DNA of 57,932 bases. Source: SVFI01 sp045588655. Lineage in GTDB: Bacteria; Bacillota; Clostridia; Lachnospirales; Lachnospiraceae. The stretch is from the NCBI GenBank assembly GCA_045588655.1, contig JAZNEP010000060.1, positions 1 to 57,932 of the forward strand, written 5' to 3'. The translations under genes and the position numbers were made by a program. Of this stretch, positions 22,927 to 31,981 are shown one piece after another. The notes under the pieces are model-generated. The model saw nothing but the letters and a program-made list of their open reading frames with translations, ran no database searches and was not told the DNA's origin. The first letter of the stretch is position 1. Every line of letters begins with the position of its first letter.

Positions 22927-22948
22927 GCCCGGACTACTAGGTCCGGGC
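22927..22948 (+). other. GC-rich stem-loop between crt and hbd
   Basis: GCCCGGAC and GTCCGGGC form a perfect 8-bp stem with a 6-base loop. No T run follows, so it is unlikely to stop transcription fully; it may set mRNA processing or protect the 3' end of an upstream thl-crt segment. Confidence 0.7.
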
Positions 22949-22979
22949 AATCAATAAAAAACAATAAGGAGGCACTACA

Positions 22980-23819
22980 ATGAAAGTAGGTATTATCGGT
23001 GCTGGAACTATGGGTTCCGGAATTGCACAGGCATTCGCTATGACAGATGGTTATGAAGTTTGTCTTTGCGACATCAAAGAAGAGTACGCAGAAGGCGGAA
23101 AAGCAAAAATTCAGAAAAACATGAATTTCTTAGTTTCTAAGGAAAAAATCACACAGGAAAAAGCAGATGAAATTATGGGTAAGATCACAACAGGTCTTAA
23201 CAGCATCTGTGCTGACTGTGATCTTATTGTTGAAGTTGCTTTAGAGAAACTTGAAATCAAACAGGCTATCTTCAAAGAGTTAATGGGTATCGTTAAGAAA
23301 GATTGCATGTTTGCTTCAAATACATCTTCTCTTTCTATCACAAAGATTGGTGAAGGATTAGACAGACCAATGATCGGTATGCACTTCTTCAATCCGGCTG
23401 ACAGAATGAAACTTGTAGAAGTAATCAAGGGTGAAAACACTCCTCAGGAAATGGTTGACAAGATCAAAGCAATCTCTGTAGAAATCGGAAAAACTCCTGT
23501 AGAAGTAAAAGAAGCTCCTGGATTCGTTGTAAACAGAATCTTAATCCCAATGATCAACGAAGCAATCGGTGTACTTGATGCAGGTACAGCTTCTGCAGAA
23601 GATATCGATATCGCTATGCAGCTTGGTGCTTCTCATCCAATGGGACCTCTTCACCTTGGTGATTTAATTGGTCTTGATATTTGTCTTGCTATCATGGAAG
23701 TTCTTTACAATGAGACAAAAGACGAAAAATATGCTCCACAGCCACTTCTTAAGAAAATGGTTGCTGATGGCAAACTTGGTAAGAAGACTGGCGAAGGCTT
23801 CTTCAATTACAGCAAATAA
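22980..23819 (+). CDS. hbd: 3-Hydroxybutyryl-CoA dehydrogenase
   Basis: Reduces acetoacetyl-CoA to 3-hydroxybutyryl-CoA with NAD(P)H. A 279-residue protein with the N-terminal Rossmann motif VGIIGAGTMGSGIAQAFA, the catalytic region SNTSSLSIT and HFFNPADRMKLVEVI (His-Glu pair), and the C-terminal helical dimer domain with GFVVNRILIPMINEA and GLDICLAIMEVLY. AAGGAGG precedes the ATG. Placed between crt and bcd as in Roseburia-type operons. Confidence 0.97.
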   Translation: MKVGIIGAGTMGSGIAQAFAMTDGYEVCLCDIKEEYAEGGKAKIQKNMNFLVSKEKITQEKADEIMGKITTGLNSICADCDLIVEVALEKLEIKQAIFKELMGIVKKDCMFASNTSSLSITKIGEGLDRPMIGMHFFNPADRMKLVEVIKGENTPQEMVDKIKAISVEIGKTPVEVKEAPGFVVNRILIPMINEAIGVLDAGTASAEDIDIAMQLGASHPMGPLHLGDLIGLDICLAIMEVLYNETKDEKYAPQPLLKKMVADGKLGKKTGEGFFNYSK

Positions 23820-23849
23820 GTGATATAAATTTAATGGAGGAATAAAATC

Positions 23850-25001
23850 ATGGATTTTACTTTACGCAAAGAACATGAAATGGCGAGACAGTTATTCAAA
23901 GATTTCGCTGAAAATGAAGTAAAACCTCTCGCGCAGGAGGTAGATGAGACAGAAGTATTCCCAAGAGGCACTGTTGAGAAAATGGCAAAGAACGGCTTCA
24001 TGGGTATCCCGGTTCCGAAGGAGTACGGCGGACAGGGCTGTGACATTTTAACATACGCTATGTGCGTAGAAGAACTTTCAAAAGTTTGTGGTACAACAGG
24101 TGTTATCGTTTCTGCACATACATCTCTTTGTATCGACCCAATTCTTACATACGGTACAGAAGAACAGAAACAGAAATATATTCCGGACCTTGCTTCCGGT
24201 AAGAAAATCGGTGCTTTCGGTCTTACTGAGCCGGGCGCTGGTACAGATGCTCAGGGACAGCAGACAAAAGCTGTTTTAGATGGTGACGAGTGGGTTCTTA
24301 ACGGATCAAAATGCTTCATTACAAACGGTAAAGAAGCAGATGTTTACATCGTTATCGCTGTAACAGGAAAAGTTGAAAAACGTGGTCGTGTTTCAAAAGA
24401 AATTTCTGCTTTCATCGTAGAAAAAGGAACACCTGGATTTACATTCGGTACAAAAGAAGCAAAGATGGGTATCCGTGGTTCATCTACATACGAACTTATC
24501 TTTACAGATTGCCGTATCCCGAAAGAGAACCTTCTTGGTGCAAAAGGAAAAGGTTTCGGTATCGCAATGCATACACTTGATGGTGGACGTATTGGTATCG
24601 CTGCACAGGCTCTCGGTATTGCAGAAGGCGCATTAGAAACAACAATCGCTTACGTAAAAGAAAGAAAACAGTTCGGCCGTTCTATCGCACAGTTCCAGAA
24701 CACACAGTTCCAGCTTGCTGATATGGCTACAAAAGTACAGGCTGCTCAGCTTATGGTTTACAGAGCTGCTGTTGCTAAAAATACACAGAAAGTTTACTCT
24801 GTAGAAGCTGCTATGGCTAAATTGATGGCTGCAGAAGTTGCTATGGAAGTTACAACAAAATGTGTACAGTTACATGGTGGTTACGGTTACATCAGAGAAT
24901 ATGATGTAGAACGTATGATGCGTGATGCTAAGATTACAGAAATCTACGAAGGAACTTCAGAAGTTCAGCGTATGGTTATTTCTGGAAGCTTATTAAAATA
25001 A
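23850..25001 (+). CDS. bcd: Butyryl-CoA dehydrogenase
   Basis: Reduces crotonyl-CoA to butyryl-CoA; with EtfBA it bifurcates electrons from NADH to crotonyl-CoA and ferredoxin. The 383-residue acyl-CoA dehydrogenase has the FAD segment FGLTEPGAGTDAQGQ, the WVLNGSKCFITNG strand, the QFGRSIAQFQ FAD site, and the catalytic Glu in KITEIYEGTSEVQRMVISG. GGAGGAA precedes the ATG. Complex partners etfB and etfA follow directly. Confidence 0.97.
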   Translation: MDFTLRKEHEMARQLFKDFAENEVKPLAQEVDETEVFPRGTVEKMAKNGFMGIPVPKEYGGQGCDILTYAMCVEELSKVCGTTGVIVSAHTSLCIDPILTYGTEEQKQKYIPDLASGKKIGAFGLTEPGAGTDAQGQQTKAVLDGDEWVLNGSKCFITNGKEADVYIVIAVTGKVEKRGRVSKEISAFIVEKGTPGFTFGTKEAKMGIRGSSTYELIFTDCRIPKENLLGAKGKGFGIAMHTLDGGRIGIAAQALGIAEGALETTIAYVKERKQFGRSIAQFQNTQFQLADMATKVQAAQLMVYRAAVAKNTQKVYSVEAAMAKLMAAEVAMEVTTKCVQLHGGYGYIREYDVERMMRDAKITEIYEGTSEVQRMVISGSLLK

Positions 25002-25015
25002 GGAGGTACTAAATC

Positions 25016-25801
25016 GTGAAAATCATAGTTTGTATTAAACAGGTACCTGATACAAAGGGTGGAGTTAAATTCAATCCGGACGGTACATTAGACAGAGCAG
25101 CTATGCTTGCTATTATGAACCCAGATGACAAAGCTGGTTTAGAGGCAGCTCTTAGATTAAAAGATCAGTATGGTGCAGAGGTTACAGTTCTTACAATGGG
25201 ACTTCCAAAAGCAACAGATGTGCTTCGTGAAGCATTAGCAATGGGTGCTGACAAAGCAATCCTTGTTACAGATAGAGTATTAGGTGGTGCTGATACTTGG
25301 GCAACTTCTACAACAATTGCCGGTGCTATCCGTAACCTTGAATATGACTTAATCATCACAGGTCGTCAGGCTATCGATGGTGATACAGCTCAGGTTGGTC
25401 CGCAGATCGCTGAGCATTTACAGCTTCCTGTTATCTCTTATGCACAGGATATTAAGATTGACGGTGACAAAGTGATCGTTCAGAGACAGTATGATGACAG
25501 ATATCATGTATTAGAGTCTCAGATGCCATGTCTCGTTACAGCTCTTGCTGAATTAAACGAGCCACGTTACATGACTCCGGGCGGAATCTTCGATGCTTGT
25601 AAAGCAGAGATTACAACTTGGGGAAGAGCAGACCTTAAAGATGTTGAAGATTGCAACTTAGGTCTTGCAGGTTCTCCTACAAAGATTGCAAAAGCTTCTG
25701 ATAAAGTTCGTAAGGGTGCAGGCGTTAAAGTGACTCCTGATTCTCCGGAAGAAGCTGCTGCTTACATTGTTGAAAAGTTACAGGAAAAACATGTTATCTA
25801 A
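25016..25801 (+). CDS. etfB: Electron transfer flavoprotein beta subunit
   Basis: A 261-residue EtfB, partner of EtfA in the bifurcating Bcd-Etf complex. The start is GTG with AGGAGGT 7 bases upstream. Seen: KIIVCIKQVPDT at the N-terminus, VLTMGLPKA, and the adenine-nucleotide/FAD region DLIITGRQAIDGDTAQVGPQ, then LPVISYAQDI. The 14-base gap after bcd indicates tight coupling. Confidence 0.97.
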   Translation: MKIIVCIKQVPDTKGGVKFNPDGTLDRAAMLAIMNPDDKAGLEAALRLKDQYGAEVTVLTMGLPKATDVLREALAMGADKAILVTDRVLGGADTWATSTTIAGAIRNLEYDLIITGRQAIDGDTAQVGPQIAEHLQLPVISYAQDIKIDGDKVIVQRQYDDRYHVLESQMPCLVTALAELNEPRYMTPGGIFDACKAEITTWGRADLKDVEDCNLGLAGSPTKIAKASDKVRKGAGVKVTPDSPEEAAAYIVEKLQEKHVI

Positions 25802-25825
25802 AATAAAGGAAAAGTGGTGAACAAA

Positions 25826-26875
25826 ATGAGTTTAGAACAATATAAAGGCGTATACGTGTTTGCGCAGCAGGTTGATAATGAAATCAGCGGCATCGCATTC
25901 GAATTACTTGGTAAAGCAAAAGAGTTAGCAGCTCCTTTGAATACAGACGTTACAGCAGTATTACTTGGTTACAACGTAAAAGATCTTGCTGACCAGCTTG
26001 CAGAGTATGGTGCAGACAAGGTTATCGTTGTAGATGATCCTGAATTAAAAGAATACAGAACAGAGCCATATGCACATGCACTTTCTTCTGTAATCAATGA
26101 GTACAAACCTGACATCGTATTGGTTGGTGCTACAGCAATCGGTCGTGACCTTGGTCCTACCGTATCTGCAAGAGTAGCAACAGGTCTTACAGCTGACTGT
26201 ACAGTTCTTGAGATTGGTGACTTCCCATTAGTTGCTATTCCTGGAAAAGAAGATGAACAGAAACACAACCAGTTATTAATGACTCGTCCGGCTTTTGGTG
26301 GTAACACAATTGCTACAATCGCTTGTCCGAATACTCGTCCACAGATGGCAACTGTTCGTCCAGGTGTTATGCAGAAAATCGAGCCAATCAAAGGCGCGAA
26401 AGCCAATGTAATTGAATTCAATCCTGGATTTACTCCGGATAACAGATATGTAACCATCAAAGAAGTGGTAAAAGCAGTTTCTGATACAGTAGATATCATG
26501 GACGCTAAGATCTTAGTATCCGGTGGTCGTGGAGTTGGTAGTGCAGAAAACTTCCAGATGTTAGAAGATCTTGCAGCAGTTCTCGGCGGAACAGTAAGCT
26601 GTTCACGTGCTGTTGTAGATTCAGGCTGGAAGCCAAGAGATCTTCAGGTAGGACAGACAGGTAAAACAGTTCGTCCTAACGTATACTTTGCAATTGGTAT
26701 TTCAGGTGCGATCCAGCACGTTGCAGGTATGGAAGAAGCAGACATCATCGTTGCTATCAATAAAGACGAAGATGCTCCTATCTTTGATGTAGCTGACTAC
26801 GGTATCGTAGGAGATTTAAACAAAATCGTTCCACAGCTTACAGCAGACATCAAAGCTGCTATGGCTAACAAATAA
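25826..26875 (+). CDS. etfA: Electron transfer flavoprotein alpha subunit
   Basis: A 349-residue EtfA with an N-terminal domain typical of bifurcating Etfs (MSLEQYKGVYVFAQQVDNEI) and the C-terminal FAD domain with VSGGRGVGSAENF, SRAVVDSGWKP, VGQTGKTVRPNVYFAIGISG and AINKDEDAPIF. ATG 25826 is preferred: AAGTGGTGA, close to the anti-SD target AGGAGGTGA, lies 5 bases upstream; in-frame GTGs at 25814 and 25817 are part of that SD. Last gene of the operon; a strong terminator follows. Confidence 0.97.
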   Translation: MSLEQYKGVYVFAQQVDNEISGIAFELLGKAKELAAPLNTDVTAVLLGYNVKDLADQLAEYGADKVIVVDDPELKEYRTEPYAHALSSVINEYKPDIVLVGATAIGRDLGPTVSARVATGLTADCTVLEIGDFPLVAIPGKEDEQKHNQLLMTRPAFGGNTIATIACPNTRPQMATVRPGVMQKIEPIKGAKANVIEFNPGFTPDNRYVTIKEVVKAVSDTVDIMDAKILVSGGRGVGSAENFQMLEDLAAVLGGTVSCSRAVVDSGWKPRDLQVGQTGKTVRPNVYFAIGISGAIQHVAGMEEADIIVAINKDEDAPIFDVADYGIVGDLNKIVPQLTADIKAAMANK

Positions 26876-26911
26876 GATTTGCGCAAGCGGGACTTGACAA
26901 TATAGCATATT

Positions 26912-26946
26912 AAACGGGCGTTACCTTTTTGGTAGCGCCCGTTTTT
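26912..26946 (+). terminator. Rho-independent terminator of the butyrate operon
   Basis: AAACGGGCGTTACC and GGTAGCGCCCGTTT pair over 14 bp (one G-U) with loop TTTTT, followed by further T. Confidence 0.95.
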
Positions 26947-26968
26947 ATCTTATGTATGTTTGGTTGGG

Positions 26969-27076
26969 TTACGAGTTTGTCTTGAGTAATTTATGGATCG
27001 AAGCAAGCTCCTGCTCCAAGGCAGATACCCTCGCATTAAGAGTGGTATTTTCCGACGGAAAGAGAATGTTCGATTC
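26969..27076 (-). pseudogene. Short coiled-coil C-terminal remnant
   Basis: Read on the minus strand, the frame starts after a stop codon at 27077-27079 and gives about 35 residues ending in LNARVSALEQELASIHKLL-KTNS before a TAA. The heptad pattern looks like the coiled-coil tail of a larger protein, such as the Rpn-type tail at 56.8 kb. No start codon or RBS is present, so it is a relict at best. The rest of the 26947-27228 gap shows no gene. Confidence 0.25.
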
Positions 27077-27228
27077 TTATCTTTTTTTGCTCTCGTATTT
27101 GTGCTAAAATAGACAGAAGTGTGAAGAAACTTATATTTTGAATCATCTGAACTAAATTATATCGAAAGGCTTTTTTATATCACATAGTTACAAATTTCAA
27201 ACAATTTGATTTCAAAAGGAGAAACCAT

Positions 27229-27411
27229 ATGAACACATTTTATTATATCGTAGAAAGTATCGACGGCGATTACGCCAACCTTCGTCTGACCGATGAAAAT
27301 GGAACTGTAATTAGTGACGATTTAAAACTGGTAGCAAGAGCACTTTTACCGATGGAGATTACGGAAGGCTGCAGAGTGATCAATGAAATGCTGCAGTACC
27401 GAATTTTGTAA
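27229..27411 (+). CDS. Small protein, DUF3006-like fold suspected
   Basis: A 60-residue protein with AAAAGGAGA before the ATG. The pattern YYIVESIDGDYANLRLTDENG followed by ARALLPMEITEGCRVI resembles small Firmicute proteins (DUF3006 type: a strand pair with a GDYA turn, then xLLPxxxxEG). No catalytic residue is evident. The next gene is 43 bases downstream, so they may be co-transcribed. Function unknown. Confidence 0.6.
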   Translation: MNTFYYIVESIDGDYANLRLTDENGTVISDDLKLVARALLPMEITEGCRVINEMLQYRIL

Positions 27412-27454
27412 AGTTTACATAACTTGAAATGATGTATAGAAAGGGAAACGTAAT

Positions 27455-27940
27455 ATGGCAAAAAAAGAAAAAGAGATAAAAACCAATGCAATGCGCATTC
27501 TCGATCGTATGAATATTAAGTACACACATCAGTCCTATGAATGTGACGAGTTTGTTGACGGACTTCAGACGGCGGAAAAACTCGGTCTGCCATATGTGAA
27601 AGTCTACAAAACGCTGGTGACTGTGGGAAATGACAAACAGTATTATGTATTCGTGATTCCGATTGAAAAGGAACTGGATTTGAAAAAAGCAGCAAAAGCC
27701 GTGGGAGTCAAATCGGTTGCGATGATCCCGGTAAAGGAAATTACGCAGATTACCGGTTATGTACGTGGCGGATGTACATCGATCGGAATGAAAAAACAGT
27801 TTCCGACAGTGATTGATGAGAGTGCAAAACAACTAGAGGATATGTATGTCAGCGGCGGAAAAATCGGATGTCAGATGAATCTGGCGCCGATGGATCTTGC
27901 CAAGGCTGCAAATGCCGCATTTGCAGATGTGGTGATATAA
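27455..27940 (+). CDS. ybaK: Cys-tRNA(Pro)/Cys-tRNA(Cys) deacylase (YbaK/EbsC)
   Basis: Removes cysteine mischarged onto tRNA(Pro). The 161-residue protein has the YbaK fold: NAMRILDRMNIKYTHQSYE start, GLPYVKVYKTLV (the conserved KT with the catalytic Lys region), VIPIEKELDLKKAAKAVG, and the substrate-cage loops ITGYVRGGCTSIGMKK and GGKIGCQMNLAP. RBS AGAAAGGGA is upstream. Length is normal. Confidence 0.93.
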   Translation: MAKKEKEIKTNAMRILDRMNIKYTHQSYECDEFVDGLQTAEKLGLPYVKVYKTLVTVGNDKQYYVFVIPIEKELDLKKAAKAVGVKSVAMIPVKEITQITGYVRGGCTSIGMKKQFPTVIDESAKQLEDMYVSGGKIGCQMNLAPMDLAKAANAAFADVVI

Positions 27941-27965
27941 AATATTAGGGGAAAGGGAAAGAAAA

Positions 27966-29624
27966 ATGAAGAAAACAATATTAAAACTGATGACAGGAAT
28001 TATGATTGGAGGAATGCTTTTGAGCGGCTGCCAATCAAAGGAGTCCCAAGATTTGACAACGGTAGAGACACAGACACAGCAGGCTGCTACAATGGATGAA
28101 ACCACAGCGGAAGCGACGACGGATCCGGGGACAGAAGATGCGACGCAAGAGACGTCGGATGAGGCGGAGAATCCGGAGACGGAGGATGCGCAGCAGGCAA
28201 TCGAGGGTGAAACATACACGTATCAGGATATGACCATCACGATCCCGGCGTCCTGGGAAGGAAAATATATCATAAAAGAAAACGAAAATGGAGAAGAGGG
28301 ATTTTCTATCATGCAGAAGTCTTCCTATGAAAAAGAAGAGGGCTGGGGATTTTTGTTTGGTTTCTATAAATCAAAGGACATGGTGGATGAATCGACCGGA
28401 GCAGATCAGCTTGCGTATACGGATGACTATGCATATTATGTGCAGGAGCCGACCGATGTGACTTGCTGGTACGAAGACGAGACGATAGTAGAAGAATATG
28501 GCGAAATGATGAAGGCAAAGAAAGCGGTGGCGGAAAGCCTGGTGATTGAAGCGGAGAATGTCCGCTATGATGCAAAAGAATATGTTTTGCCGATGAGCTA
28601 TTGTAAACCGATTCCGGAGTATTATTTGGAAAATTTCGGTTCGGATATGATCTGGATTGCACGGAATGAAATCTATGCACGTCACGGACGCATATTTGAA
28701 AATGTATTTCTGAGTAACTATTTTGAATCCTGCAGTTGGTACGAGGGAACAGTTGCATCGGATGCTTTTGATGAAAGTGTATTGTCACAGATAGAAAAAG
28801 ACAATTTAGAAATCATCAAAGCGCAGGAAGAAAAGAACGCGGCCGGGAAAACTTATCCGCAGAGCTGTCAGTTTGGAAAAACCTATCAGTATGACTTGGA
28901 TGGAGACGGACGCAAGGAGGACATCTGCATTACGTATCGTGAAGATGAAGAAAATTATGACTTTGATCTGGAACTTAGCTTAGAAGGTGATCTGGTAATA
29001 CCGGATACTGTTTATGATTTATCAAGAGAATTTCACCGCAGTATGGATGTGAATTATTTCTGTTTAAACACAAAGGAATATTTTATCACTGATATTTCAC
29101 CGCATTATGAAGGACTGGAGATTGCGGTCATGGATTATGGTATGAGTGAAGATCTTGTGACGCATTTTTATACCTATGACGGAGAATTTAACTATATCGG
29201 AACCGTGGGCGGATTTCCGTTTAAAGAATACATGAATCTGGATGGTTTCGCATGGGACGGATGTGTCAGAGGCGTCATCCGTACGGATTTGATCAACACC
29301 TGCTTTTCTTATGCGACCTGGTACTATGATTATGAAGCAAAGAAACTGGAAATAAATGAGGATCAAATTTTCACAATGGTACCGACCGGAGCGTATAAAC
29401 TGAAAAAAGATATTGAGGTCCATACGGACCAGCGTCCGGAGTCTCCAATGAAAACCATGAAGGCGCAGGATGTCTTTTTTATGGAAACTGATGGACTTGA
29501 ATGGATTAAAATCAAGGGAAAAGACGGCAACGAAGGATATTTATATATCGATGAAGAAGGAAAGATAGAAGAAACAAAAGAAAATCCGCAGGATATCATA
29601 GAAGGACTGTTTTTTGCAGGGTAA
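27966..29624 (+). CDS. Lipoprotein with YARHG domain and C-terminal SH3-like region
   Basis: A 552-residue lipoprotein. Signal peptide with lipobox LLSGC (Cys about residue 19), then a Thr/Glu/Asp-rich linker (about 20-75). A PsbP/DUF-like globular part follows (TYQDMTITIPASWEGKYII). A YARHG domain is clear in RNEIYARHGRIFENVFLSNYF (about residues 236-256). An FG-GAP-like YDLDGDGRKEDICITY stretch follows at about 308-323. The C-terminus (KKDIEVHTDQRPESPMKTMKAQ ... GNEGYLYID) looks like an SH3b domain. Likely anchored outside the membrane and binding cell wall or ligand; no enzyme motif is seen. Confidence 0.85.
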   Translation: MKKTILKLMTGIMIGGMLLSGCQSKESQDLTTVETQTQQAATMDETTAEATTDPGTEDATQETSDEAENPETEDAQQAIEGETYTYQDMTITIPASWEGKYIIKENENGEEGFSIMQKSSYEKEEGWGFLFGFYKSKDMVDESTGADQLAYTDDYAYYVQEPTDVTCWYEDETIVEEYGEMMKAKKAVAESLVIEAENVRYDAKEYVLPMSYCKPIPEYYLENFGSDMIWIARNEIYARHGRIFENVFLSNYFESCSWYEGTVASDAFDESVLSQIEKDNLEIIKAQEEKNAAGKTYPQSCQFGKTYQYDLDGDGRKEDICITYREDEENYDFDLELSLEGDLVIPDTVYDLSREFHRSMDVNYFCLNTKEYFITDISPHYEGLEIAVMDYGMSEDLVTHFYTYDGEFNYIGTVGGFPFKEYMNLDGFAWDGCVRGVIRTDLINTCFSYATWYYDYEAKKLEINEDQIFTMVPTGAYKLKKDIEVHTDQRPESPMKTMKAQDVFFMETDGLEWIKIKGKDGNEGYLYIDEEGKIEETKENPQDIIEGLFFAG

Positions 29625-29664
29625 TCACTAACGGGCACGGGAAATCAAAAGGAGAGGATGGAAA

Positions 29665-30078
29665 GTGCAGCCAATCATTATAGCAAGTGAAAAACTAAAA
29701 CTCCATAACGAGCTTTGCCGCCTGTGTGAATTTGTCGGATATACAGACAAGTGGCGTGATCGGTTCTGGGAAGATCTTCTGGAGGAAGAAGAGATCTACA
29801 AAGAATTCCTGTATTACATGGAACATCAGGATTTTCTGGATGAGTACAAGGTGGAGGGGATGAGCGTTTTGGATATTTTTGTGTGGCAGATGCGCAAATT
29901 CAATCTCCGCCTTGACCGGGGGAAAAACGGCGAAGAATGCGATAAAATGGCAATGCTTCTTGAGACATTCCGGTACATGATCGATATGAAACGCAAAGAA
30001 GAATCGCCGGAAAAAAGTGATGGTCAGGGATGTCGCTGGAGCATGGAAATGCGAAACGGAATGGATGAACTCAATTAA
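29665..30078 (+). CDS. Hypothetical helical protein, Lachnospiraceae type
   Basis: A 137-residue, mainly helical, acidic protein that starts with GTG behind GGAGAGG. It contains many Trp, Phe and Tyr in the middle (KWRDRFWEDLLEEEEIYKEF) and no membrane segment, signal or known motif. The stop lies 5 bases from the stop of the minus-strand lipase gene. I do not recognise a function; the 40-base distance to the lipoprotein suggests one transcript. Confidence 0.7.
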   Translation: MQPIIIASEKLKLHNELCRLCEFVGYTDKWRDRFWEDLLEEEEIYKEFLYYMEHQDFLDEYKVEGMSVLDIFVWQMRKFNLRLDRGKNGEECDKMAMLLETFRYMIDMKRKEESPEKSDGQGCRWSMEMRNGMDELN

Positions 30079-30083
30079 TTTTT

Positions 30084-31496
30084 TTACAATCCTCTGTCTT
30101 TTAAATTCTCAACAATTCGCTGATACACTTCAATACTGTCAAATCCTTTGATATCTTCCCTTTTTAGATCAATCATATCACCATGCGATATACCGCGTAG
30201 TGTCTTACTTTTCAAAGTTCCAAGAAAATTTCCCCACTGTGCGGAGGATTCTGTTACAAGCCCGTCATTTTGCTCGCCGGTCATCCACCACAAAAGAAGG
30301 TGAGGAAAAAATAGAAGCGAGTCGCTGAAAGACCAGCGCATCACAGAAGCATAGCTTTGGTACAAGACATTCTCAGCGTCGGGCGTGCGTTCATTAAAAT
30401 CTTGACAATAAGCAGGCGATAACTGTTGCGCGGAAGCATAGGAATCCGGTGCATCATCGCCGAATGCAGCAAAAGACCGGTCGAGAATCTGCGTTAGCTT
30501 ACGAAAAACCGGCTTTGGCAGAGAATTTAAAAAGTCGACCAGCTTCGAGCCACGATGAGGTGTTGACATTGTGGTCAGCGAAGCCACGCGATCCGCATAG
30601 CCAAGGTGTGATATGACATAGCGACAATCCAAACCACCCTTGGAATGCGCTATGATATTCACTTTCTTGGCGCCGGTTTCTGTCAGTGCCCGGTCAATGG
30701 TCTGCGCAATGGCAGCTGCATTTTCTTCAATCGTTCCCCAGGCTTTTTGGTGACCGTAGTAAATGGTCGCGCCGCTTCGTTCCAGATAGCGCGGTGCACG
30801 TCCCCAGTAATTAAAATATGAAAGGTCGCGGAAACCGATGCCATGTACCATGATGAGAGGATACTTCGTCTGACACTCCTGTGAGGCCTGTCGGATCGCC
30901 GCGCTCTGGTTGCGTGCGACATAGATGGAATATTCATCCTTGGCGGCACGCGCCAGATAGTGGACCAAAAACAGATTCACGATTGGAATCCACATATTCA
31001 GGCAGATGAGCACGCGTTTCACAATGCCGAGCCTGTGACAGCAGAGGATGACACGCAGGCAACCATTCAAAAGAAACAAAAATAAAAATATCGCCGTGTA
31101 AATCAAGTCGAAAGTAAGAAGTAACTTACCGTTTGTGGATGTCACTTGCCGAAGTGTATGTATGAACGATTCCACAGATTTTGGCGGGAAGACATACAGA
31201 AACAGATAATGGAAAAGTTGAATCCAAAATCCCCATATACCGATTCGAATCAGAAAAAGTCCTCCATATTGCACGCCCACGCGAAAACTACCGCTCTCAT
31301 TCTTGTGATGAAGGGGCCAGATGTGAAGACGCATCGTGGAATAAAAGTGATAACCAATCATTAAAACGGCAAGTGTAATCAGAAGTCCTTTGGATAATCC
31401 GGAAAGACCTGATACATCTTTGAACGTAAACCTATACATATAATATAAAATAAGAGGGAAATGCGGCACAAGCCATGCATATAATATCGTTTGCAA
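30084..31496 (-). CDS. Membrane-anchored alpha/beta-hydrolase (lipase/esterase)
   Basis: A 470-residue protein. The N-terminal third has four or five hydrophobic segments (about residues 1-175). The C-terminal part is an alpha/beta-hydrolase of the triacylglycerol-lipase type: PLIMVHGIGFRD oxyanion strand, the nucleophile elbow IIAHSKGGLDCRY (A-H-S-x-G), STPHRGSKLVDFLN, and late Asp/His-containing segments (QNDGLVTESSAQWG; GISHGDMIDLK). The start is TTG with AGGAG 9 bases upstream. It is convergent with the hypothetical gene on the left. Substrate unknown. Confidence 0.85.
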   Translation of the reverse strand: MQTILYAWLVPHFPLILYYMYRFTFKDVSGLSGLSKGLLITLAVLMIGYHFYSTMRLHIWPLHHKNESGSFRVGVQYGGLFLIRIGIWGFWIQLFHYLFLYVFPPKSVESFIHTLRQVTSTNGKLLLTFDLIYTAIFLFLFLLNGCLRVILCCHRLGIVKRVLICLNMWIPIVNLFLVHYLARAAKDEYSIYVARNQSAAIRQASQECQTKYPLIMVHGIGFRDLSYFNYWGRAPRYLERSGATIYYGHQKAWGTIEENAAAIAQTIDRALTETGAKKVNIIAHSKGGLDCRYVISHLGYADRVASLTTMSTPHRGSKLVDFLNSLPKPVFRKLTQILDRSFAAFGDDAPDSYASAQQLSPAYCQDFNERTPDAENVLYQSYASVMRWSFSDSLLFFPHLLLWWMTGEQNDGLVTESSAQWGNFLGTLKSKTLRGISHGDMIDLKREDIKGFDSIEVYQRIVENLKDRGL

Positions 31497-31531
31497 ATCT
31501 CTATGCTCCTAAATCTGATGATAAACTCTAA

Positions 31532-31582
31532 TCTATAATTCTATAATTCACTCTATAATTTAATCTATAATTCAATCTATAA
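31532..31582. repeat. 12-bp tandem repeat TCTATAATTnAn
   Basis: TCTATAATT occurs at 31532, 31540, 31552 and 31564, with a decayed copy at 31576; the last four are exactly 12 bp apart. Each full copy contains TATAAT. It lies between two minus-strand genes and overlaps the stop codon of the redox protein. Confidence 0.8.
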
Positions 31583-31981
31583 CCCGAGTACTTCTTCTAC
31601 AATTTCCACCGCATCCATGATACAATCCGGACAGGAACGAAGCGGAGTACCGGTTGCAACGCCTTTTAAGTCCTTGCAAAGAGACCCTTTGTTTCGTTCT
31701 TCAAACTTTGCCATGATTTCACGGGAAAGCTGGTAAGTAGCAGCTTTCGTGGCAGGATTTTCAATATCACCATCACTGTTTTTTAAACCTGCGAGAGCAA
31801 CAGCACCGGAGATGGCACCGCAAGTTCCCTGCATACCGCCCATACCCAGTCCAAATCCTTCCATCATGCGGAATATCGTTTCCTTGTCCATACCGACTTC
31901 ATCGGCAAAAGCACAGGCTACAGCCTGAGCACAATTATATTTTTTGTCATGTAATGCGATTGCTAATTCTTTCTTTGTCAT
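31577..31981 (-). CDS. C_GCAxxG_C_C family redox protein
   Basis: A 134-residue cysteine protein of the family named for its motif: NCAQAVACAF, then GMQGTCGAISGAVALAGL (GxCGAxxGA), then SLCKDL and the C-terminal SCPDCIMDA. The cysteine pattern suggests bound metal or a redox role; the activity is not known. SD AAAGGATG precedes the ATG. It is read on the minus strand just upstream of the lipase gene and shares with the purine genes a divergent upstream region (31982-32139). Confidence 0.85.
   Translation of the reverse strand: MTKKELAIALHDKKYNCAQAVACAFADEVGMDKETIFRMMEGFGLGMGGMQGTCGAISGAVALAGLKNSDGDIENPATKAATYQLSREIMAKFEERNKGSLCKDLKGVATGTPLRSCPDCIMDAVEIVEEVLGL

Noticed and set aside
31532..31582. 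CRISPR array
   Set aside because: Repeat period is 12 bp with no spacers of 30 or more bases.
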